Positions 1 through 8,131 are shown, counted from the stretch's first letter. The stretch: DNA of 43,788 nucleotides from Anaerolineae bacterium (GCA_019912965.1 JAIOHM010000087.1:1-43788), one strand, 5' to 3'. Numbers and translations are program-made. The notes: generated from the sequence alone by a model not told the origin.

Positions 1-28
1 GTACTAAGTACCCAGTACTCAGTACTCC
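1..28. repeat. AGTACTC-type heptamer tract inside coding sequence
   Basis: Units GTACTAA, GTACCCA, GTACTCA, GTACTCC follow each other at exactly 7 nt. They lie in the membrane-protein gene, whose frame stays open through them (GVLSTGYLV). The tract may continue beyond the window. Similar units occur at 15.8 kb, 17.13 kb and 34.19 kb. Confidence 0.65.
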
Positions 29-997
29 GATTCCCGCAGCCACCCACTGCGCCACCCCCAAATTAAGCTGATGTTCCAGCCCGTTCAGCGCCCCGGCATC
101 CGCGCGTGGGGAATGTGCCAGCAGGTGATTGAGCGGCACAAAAAAGCGTCGGTAATCCAGTTCAGAAACCCCCGCGAACCCGGTCAGATTATTCAGGTGC
201 GCTGCGTTCCCCTCTCTTACCACCGGTAGCCAGAAATACGCCGCCAAACCAACCCCAACACCCACTGCCAGCAGCCCAAACAACCCCTTCCGAAAATGCT
301 GATTGTTAGCTGTTAGCGCTTGGCTCTTAGCTTTTAACTGGAAACTGATAACTGACAACTGATAACTAACCACCCATGCTGCCAACAAACCCGTCAGCAC
401 CAGTGCCATCAAGTTATGGGTGATAATCAAGGCTCCCAACCCGACCGCCGAAAGCGTAAACGCCTTTATCCCACCGCGCCGAAGCAAACGGCTAAAACTC
501 CACATCACCAGCGGGAATAACGCGAACGCCATCATCTCTGGGTATGCCCCGCGTGAATACGGCTCGGTGTACAGGATGTATGGGCTGTAGGCATAACACA
601 GCGCCGCGATCACCCCGCCAGCTTTACCTGCATAAGCCCGCGTAAAGCCATACATCCCCGCCGCACCCATCCATGTGCCCAGAGCAATCAGCGCCCGCAT
701 CCCGTTCACGGCATCCAATCCCAGCCGCGCCAGAATGCTCGTCAGGTAATAGGTCAGGCTGGCATAATAATGAAAAACAGGCGCGCCGTATCCGGTATAA
801 AACGTCTCCGCCCAGCGCGGCATCAGGACGCCATGCGCCCATGTGCGATCCATCTCCGACGCCCGAAAAACGTGGTACAGCACATCATCACCATTCGGCA
901 AACCGGGGCGATACAGCAAAGGCCACAGCGCGAACGAACACAGCGCCAGCGTAATCAGTAATCCGGGGTCAAGTTGTTTGAGTAGTTTTTGGGTCAT
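1..997 (-). CDS. GT-C-like multi-pass membrane protein, C-terminus beyond window
   Basis: About 332 codons are visible, from an ATG at 997 down to the window edge without a stop. The protein begins MTQKLLKQLDPG, has a first membrane segment, then an extracytoplasmic stretch with NGDDVLYH and YTGYGAPVFHYYASL, followed by alternating hydrophobic helices. The acidic pair after the first helix and the many membrane segments resemble GT-C glycosyltransferases and the '6-pyruvoyl-tetrahydropterin synthase-related' membrane family of Chloroflexota. A role in transferring sugars from lipid carriers is inferred, not shown. Two heptamer-repeat tracts are translated inside it (302-372 and 1-28), the first as a Ser/Gln-rich loop (SYQLSVISFQLKAKSQ) between membrane helices. 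No good Shine-Dalgarno is seen. Confidence 0.75.
   Translation of the reverse strand, partial: MTQKLLKQLDPGLLITLALCSFALWPLLYRPGLPNGDDVLYHVFRASEMDRTWAHGVLMPRWAETFYTGYGAPVFHYYASLTYYLTSILARLGLDAVNGMRALIALGTWMGAAGMYGFTRAYAGKAGGVIAALCYAYSPYILYTEPYSRGAYPEMMAFALFPLVMWSFSRLLRRGGIKAFTLSAVGLGALIITHNLMALVLTGLLAAWVVSYQLSVISFQLKAKSQALTANNQHFRKGLFGLLAVGVGVGLAAYFWLPVVREGNAAHLNNLTGFAGVSELDYRRFFVPLNHLLAHSPRADAGALNGLEHQLNLGVAQWVAAGIGVLSTGYLV
302..372. repeat. Heptanucleotide repeat tract inside coding sequence
   Basis: The plus strand shows degenerate 7-nt units (GTTAGCT, GTTAGCG, then CTGATAA, CTGACAA, CTGATAA). On the coding (minus) strand these read TTATCAG-type units and are translated without a stop. They resemble the short tandemly repeated repetitive sequences described in cyanobacteria. 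The same family recurs at 15.7-19.3 kb and near 34 kb. Confidence 0.75.
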
Positions 998-1084
998 GGG
1001 GCGCGATTCTAACAGAAACCCACCACGCTTCCAGAGCATCATCTGTACGATTGTCCTACAATGCCCTAAAAAAGGATTTATACA

Positions 1085-1921
1085 ATGGATGAACCCAACG
1101 CCCATTTTGCCCCCGGCCTGCCTCTCGCGGAAGTCATCACCATTGCAGACCGTCACACGCTGGCGGTGCAAAGCTGGCTGGCATCCCGTTCGCCGGATGC
1201 CGCCCGCTGGCAGGGCATCGGCATCCGCGCCAGTTCGACCGGAATCGGTGTCCCACTGCTCAACCTCGCTCTCGGTTTCAACTTCCCATCAAATACGCCG
1301 GACGAAGCAATTGACACCGAAATCGAAAGCCTGAAAATCTTCTTCGCGGGGCGCGGCGTCCCATGGTATTGGTGGATGAGTTATCAGCCGCAGCCCGTTG
1401 ATGTTCGCACCCGATTGGAAAAACACGGTTTTATTTATGATCGCCCACCTTTACCCGCGATGGTCGCCCCCTTACCCGCCCAATTCCAGCCGTATAATTC
1501 GGCTATTCAAGTTTGGCAGGCTACAACCCGCACTGATCTGGAAGCTGCCAGCACCATCCGCCGAATAGCTTTCCGCTTTCCACCCAATATTGCGCTGGAT
1601 TATTTTGAAGCCATGAGCGACTCGTGGCTGAGTGGTGATCCAGCAAAGTTATATCTCGCCCGTTCAGGCGACGAACCACCCGCCGCGATTGGCGCATTGA
1701 TAATGGGTGAAGGTATCCCCGGTGTGTACGTGATGGCGACTCTGCCGGATTATGGACGGCGCGGACTCGGCAAAGCCATCCTCACCCGCATCCTGATCGA
1801 CGCAGCCGCCGACGGTCATCGCCTCATTGTGCTGACCGCTTCGCGCTTCGGCTTCCCCTTGTACGCCCAATTCGGTTTTAAACACATTTTCGATTTCGAT
1901 TTTTTCCGCCTGCCAGATTGA
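1085..1921 (+). CDS. GNAT-family N-acetyltransferase
   Basis: The protein has 278 residues. The C-terminal third carries the acetyl-CoA-binding motif A as GVYVMATLPDYGRRGLGKA (R-x-x-G-x-G/A), followed by the strand-turn of motif B with FPLYAQFGFKHIF at the end, which is typical of GNAT enzymes. The N-terminal half has a weaker match to GNAT architecture and may be a second, degenerate GNAT fold that shapes the acceptor site. The acceptor substrate cannot be read from sequence. AAGGA lies about 9 nt before the ATG. It stands alone between the divergent membrane protein and the peroxiredoxin cluster. Confidence 0.85.
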   Translation: MDEPNAHFAPGLPLAEVITIADRHTLAVQSWLASRSPDAARWQGIGIRASSTGIGVPLLNLALGFNFPSNTPDEAIDTEIESLKIFFAGRGVPWYWWMSYQPQPVDVRTRLEKHGFIYDRPPLPAMVAPLPAQFQPYNSAIQVWQATTRTDLEAASTIRRIAFRFPPNIALDYFEAMSDSWLSGDPAKLYLARSGDEPPAAIGALIMGEGIPGVYVMATLPDYGRRGLGKAILTRILIDAAADGHRLIVLTASRFGFPLYAQFGFKHIFDFDFFRLPD

Positions 1922-1965
1922 CGGATTTCTTAGGGCATTCTCATCCCAAAACTATACACGCTGTC

Positions 1966-1971
1966 TATAAT
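1966..1971 (+). promoter_or_regulatory. Consensus -10 element for the peroxiredoxin cluster
   Basis: A perfect TATAAT lies 35 nt before the first peroxiredoxin start and after the acetyltransferase stop. No convincing -35 hexamer sits 17 nt upstream. The predicted leader contains the AAAGGAAG ribosome-binding site. Confidence 0.45.
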
Positions 1972-2006
1972 TGGGGCATCGATTCACGTTTTAAAGGAAG
2001 CTCATC

Positions 2007-2483
2007 ATGCTCAACATCGGTCAAACCGCCCCGGATTTTGAACTGCTCAATCAGAACGGCGAGAAAGTAACCTTAAGTCAGCTTCGCGGTCAGAAGGTTG
2101 TGATCTTCGCTTTCCCCAAAGCCAATACGGCGGGCTGTAACGCTCAAGCCTGTTCCTTCCGCGATGAATTCCCGCGCATTCAATCGTCGAACGCGGTTGT
2201 TTTTGGGATCAGCACTGATACACCCGAAGCCCTTAAAAAGTGGAAACAGGACAAGAAACTGCCTTACGATCTGCTCTCCGACCCCAACTCAGCCATGTTG
2301 GAAGCATGGGGCGCGAAAAGCGGCATGACCCTACTGACACTGGTAGGCATCCCACCGACGACCCGTTCCTATTGGGTGGTGGATGAAAAGGGTGTTTTGA
2401 TCGCTCAAAAAGTTGGCATCGGCCCGAATGACAGTGTCATCAAGGCGCTTCAAGCGGTTGAAGGGCTGGCAGTAACCGGGTAG
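2007..2483 (+). CDS. Peroxiredoxin, BCP/AhpC-TSA type (paralogue 1 of 3)
   Basis: This 158-residue thioredoxin-fold protein should reduce hydroperoxides with thiol donors in the cytoplasm. The active-site segment is TAGCNAQAC: peroxidatic Cys44 and a second Cys at 49, the spacing seen in atypical 2-Cys BCP enzymes. The usual TPGC is TAGC here, so the conserved Pro is Ala42, while Thr41 and the catalytic Arg (TTRSYWVVD) remain. The BCP element K-x-x-x-G-x-x-R is replaced by LTLVGIPPTTR. AAAGGAAG precedes the ATG. It is the first of three tandem paralogues and may have shifted in substrate or activity. Confidence 0.9.
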   Translation: MLNIGQTAPDFELLNQNGEKVTLSQLRGQKVVIFAFPKANTAGCNAQACSFRDEFPRIQSSNAVVFGISTDTPEALKKWKQDKKLPYDLLSDPNSAMLEAWGAKSGMTLLTLVGIPPTTRSYWVVDEKGVLIAQKVGIGPNDSVIKALQAVEGLAVTG

Positions 2484-2500
2484 ACTTACCGGTTATTCAC

Positions 2501-2533
2501 TTCGCAGGGTGGTAGGTTCATCTGCCCTGCGAA
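2501..2533 (+). terminator. Hairpin between peroxiredoxins 1 and 2
   Basis: TTCGCAGGG (2501-2509) pairs perfectly with CCCTGCGAA (2525-2533) around a 15-nt loop, and only AAAACCC follows. With no U-tract it may attenuate transcription or protect a 3' end rather than fully terminate. Confidence 0.4.
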
Positions 2534-2557
2534 AACCCTTCAGGTTGGGAGATACCT

Positions 2558-3016
2558 ATGCCCCAGATTGGCGAAACCGCCCCGGATTTTGAACTGCTCA
2601 ATCAGGAGGGCCAACCCGTAAAACTCAGCGATTATCGGGGAAAAAAGATCATCCTCTTCGCCTTTCCGCAGGCCTACACCGCCAACTGTAATGCACAGGC
2701 CTGCGGCTTCCGCGACAGTTTCCCCAAGATTGAAGCCAAAGGCGCGGTTGTCCTCGGCGTCAGCCCGGATAAACCGGAAACCCTCAAGAAGTGGAAGCAG
2801 GATAAAAACCTGCAATATGATCTGCTCTCCGACCCCAATCACGGCGTATTGGATGCATGGAATGCTTGGGGACGCTCGCTGCTCGGCCTTGTCACCATTC
2901 CGCGCACCAACCGTTCCTTCTGGGTGATTGACGAAAACGGTCTGGTCATTGATGCCCAACTTGGCATCGCGCCGTCAGCCAGCGTCGAACGCGCCCTCAA
3001 AGCCCTTAGCAGTTAA
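2558..3016 (+). CDS. Peroxiredoxin, BCP/AhpC-TSA type (paralogue 2 of 3)
   Basis: This 152-residue protein is closely related to its neighbours; all three start with the pattern P/N-x-IG/VG-x-x-AP-x-FELLNQ. The active site is TANCNAQAC: Cys44 and Cys49 are kept, but the normal TPGC has lost both Pro and Gly (Ala42, Asn43). The catalytic Arg (TNRSFWVID) is present. Replacing the Gly next to the peroxidatic Cys is unusual and could alter peroxide binding. GGGAGA is about 5 nt upstream of the ATG. It is probably co-transcribed with the other two copies unless the hairpin before it terminates. Confidence 0.9.
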   Translation: MPQIGETAPDFELLNQEGQPVKLSDYRGKKIILFAFPQAYTANCNAQACGFRDSFPKIEAKGAVVLGVSPDKPETLKKWKQDKNLQYDLLSDPNHGVLDAWNAWGRSLLGLVTIPRTNRSFWVIDENGLVIDAQLGIAPSASVERALKALSS

Positions 3017-3041
3017 ATGTAGCATATTTAGGAGATGAAAC

Positions 3042-3500
3042 ATGCCCCAAGTAGGCGAACAAGCACCGAATTTTGAACTGTTGAATCAGGATGGCAAAAG
3101 CGTAAAACTCAGCGATTATCGGGGTAAAAAGGTGATTCTGTTCGCCTTCCCACGCGCCGATACCCCCGGCTGCACGACACAGGCCTGCGGATTCCGCGAT
3201 CACTTTCCCAGGATTGAGGCACAGGGCGCGGTCGTGCTGGGCATCAGTGATGACCCGCCCGCCGATTTGCTGAAGTGGAAGATCAAGCAGAATTTACCTT
3301 ATGATCTGCTTTCCGACCCTGACCATGCGGTGCTGGAAGCATGGAGCGCATGGGGCGAAAAATCCATGTACGGCAAGAAATTCTTTGGGACGATTCGTTC
3401 TCATTGGGTGATTGATGAAAACGGCGTATTGATCGACGAACAGTTGAAGGTCAGCCCGGAAAAGAGCATCGAACTCGGCGTTAAAAAAGTCGGCGCGTAA
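3042..3500 (+). CDS. bcp: Peroxiredoxin, canonical BCP type (paralogue 3 of 3)
   Basis: This 152-residue protein has a textbook BCP active site, TPGCTTQAC, with Thr41, Pro42, peroxidatic Cys44 and resolving Cys49. It also has the K-x-x-G-x-x-R element as KKFFGTIRSHWVID, with the catalytic Arg. It should be the fully active thiol peroxidase of the cluster, reducing H2O2 and alkyl hydroperoxides with thioredoxin-like donors. AGGAGAT lies about 6 nt before the ATG, 25 nt after paralogue 2. A strong hairpin follows the stop. Confidence 0.93.
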   Translation: MPQVGEQAPNFELLNQDGKSVKLSDYRGKKVILFAFPRADTPGCTTQACGFRDHFPRIEAQGAVVLGISDDPPADLLKWKIKQNLPYDLLSDPDHAVLEAWSAWGEKSMYGKKFFGTIRSHWVIDENGVLIDEQLKVSPEKSIELGVKKVGA

Positions 3501-3513
3501 CCAACTGACCATA

Positions 3514-3536
3514 GGGGCGAACGGCTGGTTCGCCCC
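3514..3536 (+). terminator. Hairpin after peroxiredoxin cluster
   Basis: GGGGCGAAC and GTTCGCCCC form a perfect 9-bp stem with a 5-nt loop, 13 nt after the stop codon. No T-run follows (CATAATCC). It probably marks the 3' end of the operon. Confidence 0.55.
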
Positions 3537-3608
3537 CATAATCCTCGGCTGATCGCTGGCTAATCGCTCCAATCATGGTTATCCTTAAAATAAAAAGGAT
3601 TTTTTACC

Positions 3609-3866
3609 ATGACTGACCCTGAATCCATCTCCCCGGAAGAACTTGAACTGGCACTGGAAAAAGCCTACCGACGCGGCTTCCAACATGCTATCACCCTGCT
3701 GGCAACCTGCTATCCGACGGGTGTCACCAATCGCGATTTAATCCGGCTGGCGAATGAACATCTGCAATGGCGGCGTGAGCTTGGCCCATCACGCATTGTA
3801 GACAGTGCCCCACCCCGTTTCGCGGATACCCTCTCGCCTTTGGAGCAGCACTGCAGGGGAAAATAA
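3609..3866 (+). CDS. Small protein of unknown function
   Basis: This 85-residue acidic-then-basic protein has AAGGA and a T-rich spacer before the ATG. The N-terminal part (SPEELELALEKAYRRGFQHAITLLA) is predicted helical. The middle TNRDLIRLANEHLQWR is also amphipathic. The C-terminus is Pro-rich and probably disordered. It has no signal peptide, membrane segment or recognised motif. It ends 3 nt from the convergent M20 peptidase gene. Its own ribosome-binding site and an A/T-rich -10-like stretch (TAAAAT near 3586) support it as a real gene. I do not recognise a family. Confidence 0.6.
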   Translation: MTDPESISPEELELALEKAYRRGFQHAITLLATCYPTGVTNRDLIRLANEHLQWRRELGPSRIVDSAPPRFADTLSPLEQHCRGK

Positions 3867-3869
3867 TCC

Positions 3870-5198
3870 TCAGCCGCCAAAGCGCCCTAAAACCCGGTAA
3901 ATGGCATCTGTGCCGAAGGGCAGTGCGTCTGCCGGGATGCGTTCATCTGCCGCATGAATGGCCGAAGTGAAGTTAAAACTTTCGCCCAACTGCATCGGCA
4001 AAAACCCGTAGGTCTGGATGCCCAACTGTGCGAAGAAGCGCCCATCCGTCACCCCACCCAACAGCAGAGGGATTGCCTTTGCATCGGGATCGGCTTCCTG
4101 CAAAACCCCTTCCAGCAGATTGAACAGGCTCATATCAGGGTCGCCGGGGCCGGGGTCAAAATTAAGGATTTCAATCTCCGGCTCGTCACCAATCACCGCT
4201 TGCAGTTCGGTCAGCATTTCCTCAACTGTGAAACCGGGGACTAAACGCGCGTCCATATCCACCGTGATGGTCGCCGGAATCACGTTGACCGCCTCGCCAC
4301 CCCGGATAACCGTTGGCGCAACCGTGTTCCGCAACAGCGCACCCGTTGACCACTTCAAATCGCCCATCATCTCCAAAACGTTATCGGCCTGCGCGGGGTC
4401 GAGCAGGCCGCGAATCACCATGTCCATCGGGGCATCCACACCGCTGGCAATCGCCTCGAACATATTCCGCGCGGCTTGGGTGATGTGAATCGGCAAACGA
4501 TTCTGGTCAAGTGCCGTCAGCATCCGCGCCAGTTTAGCCGTCGCTCCACCTCGAATCGGTGCGGAAGCATGACCGGCTGGCCCGCGCAGAGTCGCCCGCA
4601 ACCATAAACACTGCTTTTCCGCGACTTGGATGGTATAAAATTTCTTCCCGCCGAAGTACAACGTAAAGCCGCCGAACTCCCCGATGGCATACTTCACACC
4701 TGCAAATAAATCGGGATGTTCTTCGACTAAAAAGCGTGCCCCGGCGAGGCCGCCAACTTCTTCATCCGGCACAATGCACAGGATGACATCCCCCGGCAGC
4801 GATAAATTCTCGGCCTTCGCCCGCATGAAGGCCGCCAGCATCATGGCTACGCCGCCCTTCATATCCAGCGCGCCGCGTCCCCAGATGTAACCGTCGATCA
4901 ATTCGCCGCCGAAGGGGGGATGCGTCCAATTCTGTCCGGCTGTCGGCACGACATCCACATGTCCATACAGGAGTAATGGCGGTGCGTTCCCTGTCCCTTT
5001 CAAGCGGGCGATCAAATTAGGACGCCCCGGATATTTTTCCAGCAGCATCGTCTCAATGCCCAAACTTTGGAGCAGGCTGTCAATGTAGTTGATGCAAGCC
5101 ACTTCATTTCCCGGTGGATTGGTAGTATCGAAGCGAATCAGATGTTGTAAAAGTTCGGCTGGACGCTGGTAAATCGTGGTTGCTTGGGTCATGGTCAT
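3870..5198 (-). CDS. M20-family zinc peptidase / deacylase (ArgE/DapE type)
   Basis: The protein has 442 residues with the dinuclear-zinc signature of M20 enzymes: GHVDVVP (His80, Asp82), GRGALDMKGG (bridging Asp112), the catalytic pair DEEVGG (Glu146/Glu147), and a late His in SAIHAADE. The lid/dimerisation domain lies roughly at residues 190-310 (GPAGHASAP). It would hydrolyse N-acyl amino acids or short peptides; the exact substrate is not readable. ATGA joins this start to the stop of the upstream dehydrogenase gene, so translation is probably coupled. GAGG is better spaced for the second ATG (5192), so MTQATT may be the true N-terminus. Confidence 0.9.
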   Translation of the reverse strand: MTMTQATTIYQRPAELLQHLIRFDTTNPPGNEVACINYIDSLLQSLGIETMLLEKYPGRPNLIARLKGTGNAPPLLLYGHVDVVPTAGQNWTHPPFGGELIDGYIWGRGALDMKGGVAMMLAAFMRAKAENLSLPGDVILCIVPDEEVGGLAGARFLVEEHPDLFAGVKYAIGEFGGFTLYFGGKKFYTIQVAEKQCLWLRATLRGPAGHASAPIRGGATAKLARMLTALDQNRLPIHITQAARNMFEAIASGVDAPMDMVIRGLLDPAQADNVLEMMGDLKWSTGALLRNTVAPTVIRGGEAVNVIPATITVDMDARLVPGFTVEEMLTELQAVIGDEPEIEILNFDPGPGDPDMSLFNLLEGVLQEADPDAKAIPLLLGGVTDGRFFAQLGIQTYGFLPMQLGESFNFTSAIHAADERIPADALPFGTDAIYRVLGRFGG

Positions 5199-5950
5199 GT
5201 CCTCAAATAGGATGCGCCGTTCACATCCACTACTGCACCCGTCAAAAATTCTGCCCCCGGTGAGGCGAGGAACAGCACCGTGTAAGCCACTTCATCCGGC
5301 GTGGCGATGCGGTTCAGCGGACTTTGGGCATAAATTTCGTCCCGGCGGACGGCCAGATGATCGGTCGCCATATCGGTTTCGACCCATCCAGGCGCGACGG
5401 TGGTCACATAGATTTTATGCGAACCCAGTGCTTTCGCCAGCGATTGCCCCATCGCGTTCATCCCGGCTTTGCTCGCCCCATAATCCGGCGCTTCCGGTTC
5501 GCCCCGGAACGCCCCGCGCGAGGACACATTCACGATACGCCCGCCGCCGTGTTTCATCATGTGCTGCGCCGCGCAGAAAGCCGCATTCGCCGCGCCCATC
5601 AGGTTAGTTTCCAGCGTCCGCTTCCAGATCGCCTGCCAATCCTCATAACTGATTTCGCCAATCGCGTTTTTCTCATAGACTCCTGCATTATTGACCAGCA
5701 CATGTAAACCACCCATCTGCTCGATGACGGTATCCACCATGCGCTTGACGGCTGATGGATCGGCAATATCGGCCTGCACGGTGATATGTCCCTGACCGGG
5801 TAGCGAGGCTAAGGTTTCCGCCGCCGCCGCCGCGTTGCTGTTGTAATGCACGGCTACCCGCGCCCCATGTTCCGCGAACTGTCGGGCGCAGGCGCGTCCA
5901 ATCCCGCGCGATGCCCCGGTAATCAACACAACCTGATTGGTGAAGTTCAT
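5195..5950 (-). CDS. Short-chain dehydrogenase/reductase, FabG-like
   Basis: This 251-residue classical SDR has the nucleotide motif TGASRGIG (residues 10-17), NNAG, the catalytic Ser in NVSSRG and the Y-x-x-x-K pair in YGASK. The late motif PGWVETDM is also present. It should be an NAD(P)(H)-dependent oxidoreductase. It resembles 3-oxoacyl-ACP reductases, but nothing else of fatty-acid synthesis is nearby, so FabG function is not assumed. A GGGGGA ribosome-binding site precedes the ATG. Its stop overlaps the start of the M20 gene by 4 nt, and it follows the B3/B4 gene by 15 nt. Confidence 0.92.
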   Translation of the reverse strand: MNFTNQVVLITGASRGIGRACARQFAEHGARVAVHYNSNAAAAAETLASLPGQGHITVQADIADPSAVKRMVDTVIEQMGGLHVLVNNAGVYEKNAIGEISYEDWQAIWKRTLETNLMGAANAAFCAAQHMMKHGGGRIVNVSSRGAFRGEPEAPDYGASKAGMNAMGQSLAKALGSHKIYVTTVAPGWVETDMATDHLAVRRDEIYAQSPLNRIATPDEVAYTVLFLASPGAEFLTGAVVDVNGASYLRT

Positions 5951-5965
5951 GGCAATCCCCCTGAT

Positions 5966-6676
5966 TTAGCTTGAGATTTTGGGTTGGGTGTGATCGAGAA
6001 TGCCGAACGCAAACTCGCCGCCTGCGTATTGTTTTAGCAAGTCGAGCAAATCGTTGACGGCGGATTCGACCGTTTTGCGCCCGCCTTTATGCTGGGCTTC
6101 GACGGTAATCACTGCATCGGTGGTGGTATCACAGGCGGCGCTTTCGTCGCTCTGCCGCCAGCACCAACGCCGCGCAACCACTAACTTGTTTTCATCGCTG
6201 AAAACCACTTCGCCCACTTCAGGATGTTCAACGGTTGATTCGCCTAATGGGGTAAATCGTTCGCTTCCTGATGCGAAATGCACGGTGATCGCGCCTTGTA
6301 AGTGTGCCACATCAAACACCGCGACGGGCAGCCCATATCGGATGCTCACCAGATTGCCGATGTCCACCAGCGTATTGATGCTCGGAATATCGCCCTTTTT
6401 GGTCAGGCGGCGCAGCAAACTTTCGGCGGCGCTGCGGTACTGGGTCGGATCAACTCCGAAAGCACGGAAAGCCGCGCGCCATCCAGCCAGCGTGGGAAGT
6501 TCGCTTAATTGTCGGGTGCCGATGCGGGCAATCGTCGCGGTTTGCTCGGCAGTACAGGTTGAACGTAAAGCATCTGGCGAGGGTGCATTCCGCAAACCAC
6601 GCCCTAAAATCACGCCGCCTGTCAGATCGGGGAAACGCTCCAGAATATCCGGGTGATACTGGAAAGTGAGTGCCAT
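5966..6676 (-). CDS. Stand-alone B3/B4 tRNA-binding-domain protein
   Basis: The protein has about 236 residues and matches the free-standing B3/B4 domain family, related to the editing domain of the phenylalanyl-tRNA synthetase beta subunit. The body (WRAAFRAFGVDP, SAAESLLRRLTKKGDIPSIN, LVDIGNLVSIRYGLPVAVFD) is characteristic of that family. Such proteins are thought to edit mischarged tRNA or bind amino-acid-like ligands; the function here is inferred. The ATG at 6676 is preferred because GGAG lies 9 nt before it. An in-frame GTG at 6691 would add five residues but lacks a ribosome-binding site. It sits between the FHA protein gene and the SDR in the same direction. Confidence 0.82.
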   Translation of the reverse strand: MALTFQYHPDILERFPDLTGGVILGRGLRNAPSPDALRSTCTAEQTATIARIGTRQLSELPTLAGWRAAFRAFGVDPTQYRSAAESLLRRLTKKGDIPSINTLVDIGNLVSIRYGLPVAVFDVAHLQGAITVHFASGSERFTPLGESTVEHPEVGEVVFSDENKLVVARRWCWRQSDESAACDTTTDAVITVEAQHKGGRKTVESAVNDLLDLLKQYAGGEFAFGILDHTQPKISS

Positions 6677-6729
6677 CAGCCCATACTCCACATCACATAA
6701 ATGATGCTGGATTATTGGGCATCTGAACT

Positions 6730-7962
6730 TTAATCGCTAGTGCCACCGAACAGTTCTTGATCGCGGTCTTCGAGAAAGTAGATATACATGCGGAGCTGGC
6801 CGAGCCGGATTTCATCGGCATTGTGGATGGCCGTCAGGATGCGGGGTTTCACCGGGTCGCCATTGAGATATGTGCCGTTCACACTGTCCCGGTCTTCAAT
6901 GAAAAATTTACCGTCGCGGAAGTGCAGCAGCATATGCAGCCGGGAAACGCCCGCGTTGGCCGCCTCATAACGCGATAAATCAACATGGAATTTGAGGCTG
7001 CCAGTGCTGGCCGTCCGTCCGAATGAAACTGGCTGCTGAACGTTCAGCACAACCGGAGCATCAGCATAGCCCGCCACGAATAACACCGCCGAATTCTGAC
7101 GGCTCTCCGGCGGAACAGCCGTCAGGGGTGCTGTACCAACCAGATGTTTGGTGTACATGGCTGCATTACCACCCTCATGATGGGCAATAAGCGATGAAAC
7201 CACGTGACGCAGTTCACGGGCGCTGATCGGCTTTTCCAGAAAAATATCAGCCCCGGTCTGCATGGTTTCAGTTACATCAACCATATCATCGCCCGTGTGA
7301 ATCACCACAAGTGGCATGGCATTTTTAACCACATCCCGCCGCACATAACGGCAAAATTCCAGCCCACTCATGTCCGGCAGGAACGGGTCTACGATGATGG
7401 CGCTGGGGCGGCGCTGGTTATAAGTGCGGATTGCACCCACCACTTCATAATTCACTTTGGTGGTATAGCCTGCGCGCTCCATCACCGAGGCAATCACCCC
7501 GGAAACTTCGGCATCTTTCTGAACGATCAGAACCAATTGGCCTTTGCCGGGCTGCATCTGATCCTGAAGTTGCAGGCTGGGCTGTTTATGCACATCGCCC
7601 CCGTAGGCTGGGGAGAGGATAACCGCAACTTCCAGCCGCAAACGCCCCAACATCAATTGGTCGCCATGTGCGAGGCGGTAGGGTTCATTGGCTTTCAAAC
7701 GATTACCGTTGATAAACGAACCGTTATTACTTTCAAGGTCTTTGATTACCAGTCGGTCAGCTTCCGGGAAAATCTCGACATGCTGGCGAGAAACACCTAA
7801 AGCCTCCGCTCCGATGGTGCTCAGATCAACATCTGGACGTTTGGACTCCCCCGGCACAGCCCGTCCGATGGTGATTTTATCTTCAATTCGCAGCTTGAGG
7901 GGCATTGAAATTTGCGGGTTGCGAAGTTCGATGACCCATATGGTGGCTGATGTATCTGTCAT
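6730..7962 (-). CDS. FHA-receiver-FHA signalling protein
   Basis: This 410-residue protein has two forkhead-associated domains around a response-regulator receiver. The first FHA (about 10-115) shows GR at 33-34, SRQH at 58-61 and NNGSFING at 79-86. The receiver (about 140-260) has Asp192 in IIVDPFLPDMSG as probable phospho-acceptor, Thr223 and Lys244 (EKPIS). The second FHA (about 290-385) has FGR, SRLH and SVNGTYLNG. FHA domains bind phosphothreonine, so this may scaffold Ser/Thr- and His-Asp-kinase signals. No DNA-binding or enzymatic output domain exists. AGGGA precedes the ATG at 7962; an upstream GTG is less likely. It is first of a probable four-gene operon. Confidence 0.92.
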   Translation of the reverse strand: MTDTSATIWVIELRNPQISMPLKLRIEDKITIGRAVPGESKRPDVDLSTIGAEALGVSRQHVEIFPEADRLVIKDLESNNGSFINGNRLKANEPYRLAHGDQLMLGRLRLEVAVILSPAYGGDVHKQPSLQLQDQMQPGKGQLVLIVQKDAEVSGVIASVMERAGYTTKVNYEVVGAIRTYNQRRPSAIIVDPFLPDMSGLEFCRYVRRDVVKNAMPLVVIHTGDDMVDVTETMQTGADIFLEKPISARELRHVVSSLIAHHEGGNAAMYTKHLVGTAPLTAVPPESRQNSAVLFVAGYADAPVVLNVQQPVSFGRTASTGSLKFHVDLSRYEAANAGVSRLHMLLHFRDGKFFIEDRDSVNGTYLNGDPVKPRILTAIHNADEIRLGQLRMYIYFLEDRDQELFGGTSD

Positions 7963-8008
7963 ACAATCCCTAATTGGCGTCACTATAAAAAAGGGTTTGT
8001 GATTAATT

Positions 8009-8077
8009 GTACTTCAAACTTACGATTATGGTACTTAAGGCGATAGTACTTGTACAGCCAACATGTGATAGAAGTAC
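8009..8077. promoter_or_regulatory. Clustered GTACTT half-sites in a divergent promoter region
   Basis: GTACTT occurs at 8009, 8031 and 8046, with the inverse AAGTAC at 8072-8077. ATGGTACTT and AAGTACCAT form a perfect 9-bp inverted pair (8028-8036 and 8072-8080). The cluster lies in the 215-bp gap between the divergent FHA-receiver-FHA and SH3-LysM genes. It looks like an operator array for an unidentified regulator. Confidence 0.4.
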
Positions 8078-8131
8078 CATCGACCAAGCCGGTGCCATTA
8101 TCAGGAGGATGCACCCAAATTGCAAATGACC

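Noticed and set aside
1043..1059. 17-mer CTGTACGATTGTCCTAC repeated with one mismatch at 10327-10343
   Set aside because: Matches of this length with one mismatch are expected several times by chance in 44 kb on both strands, and the distances to the downstream starts differ.
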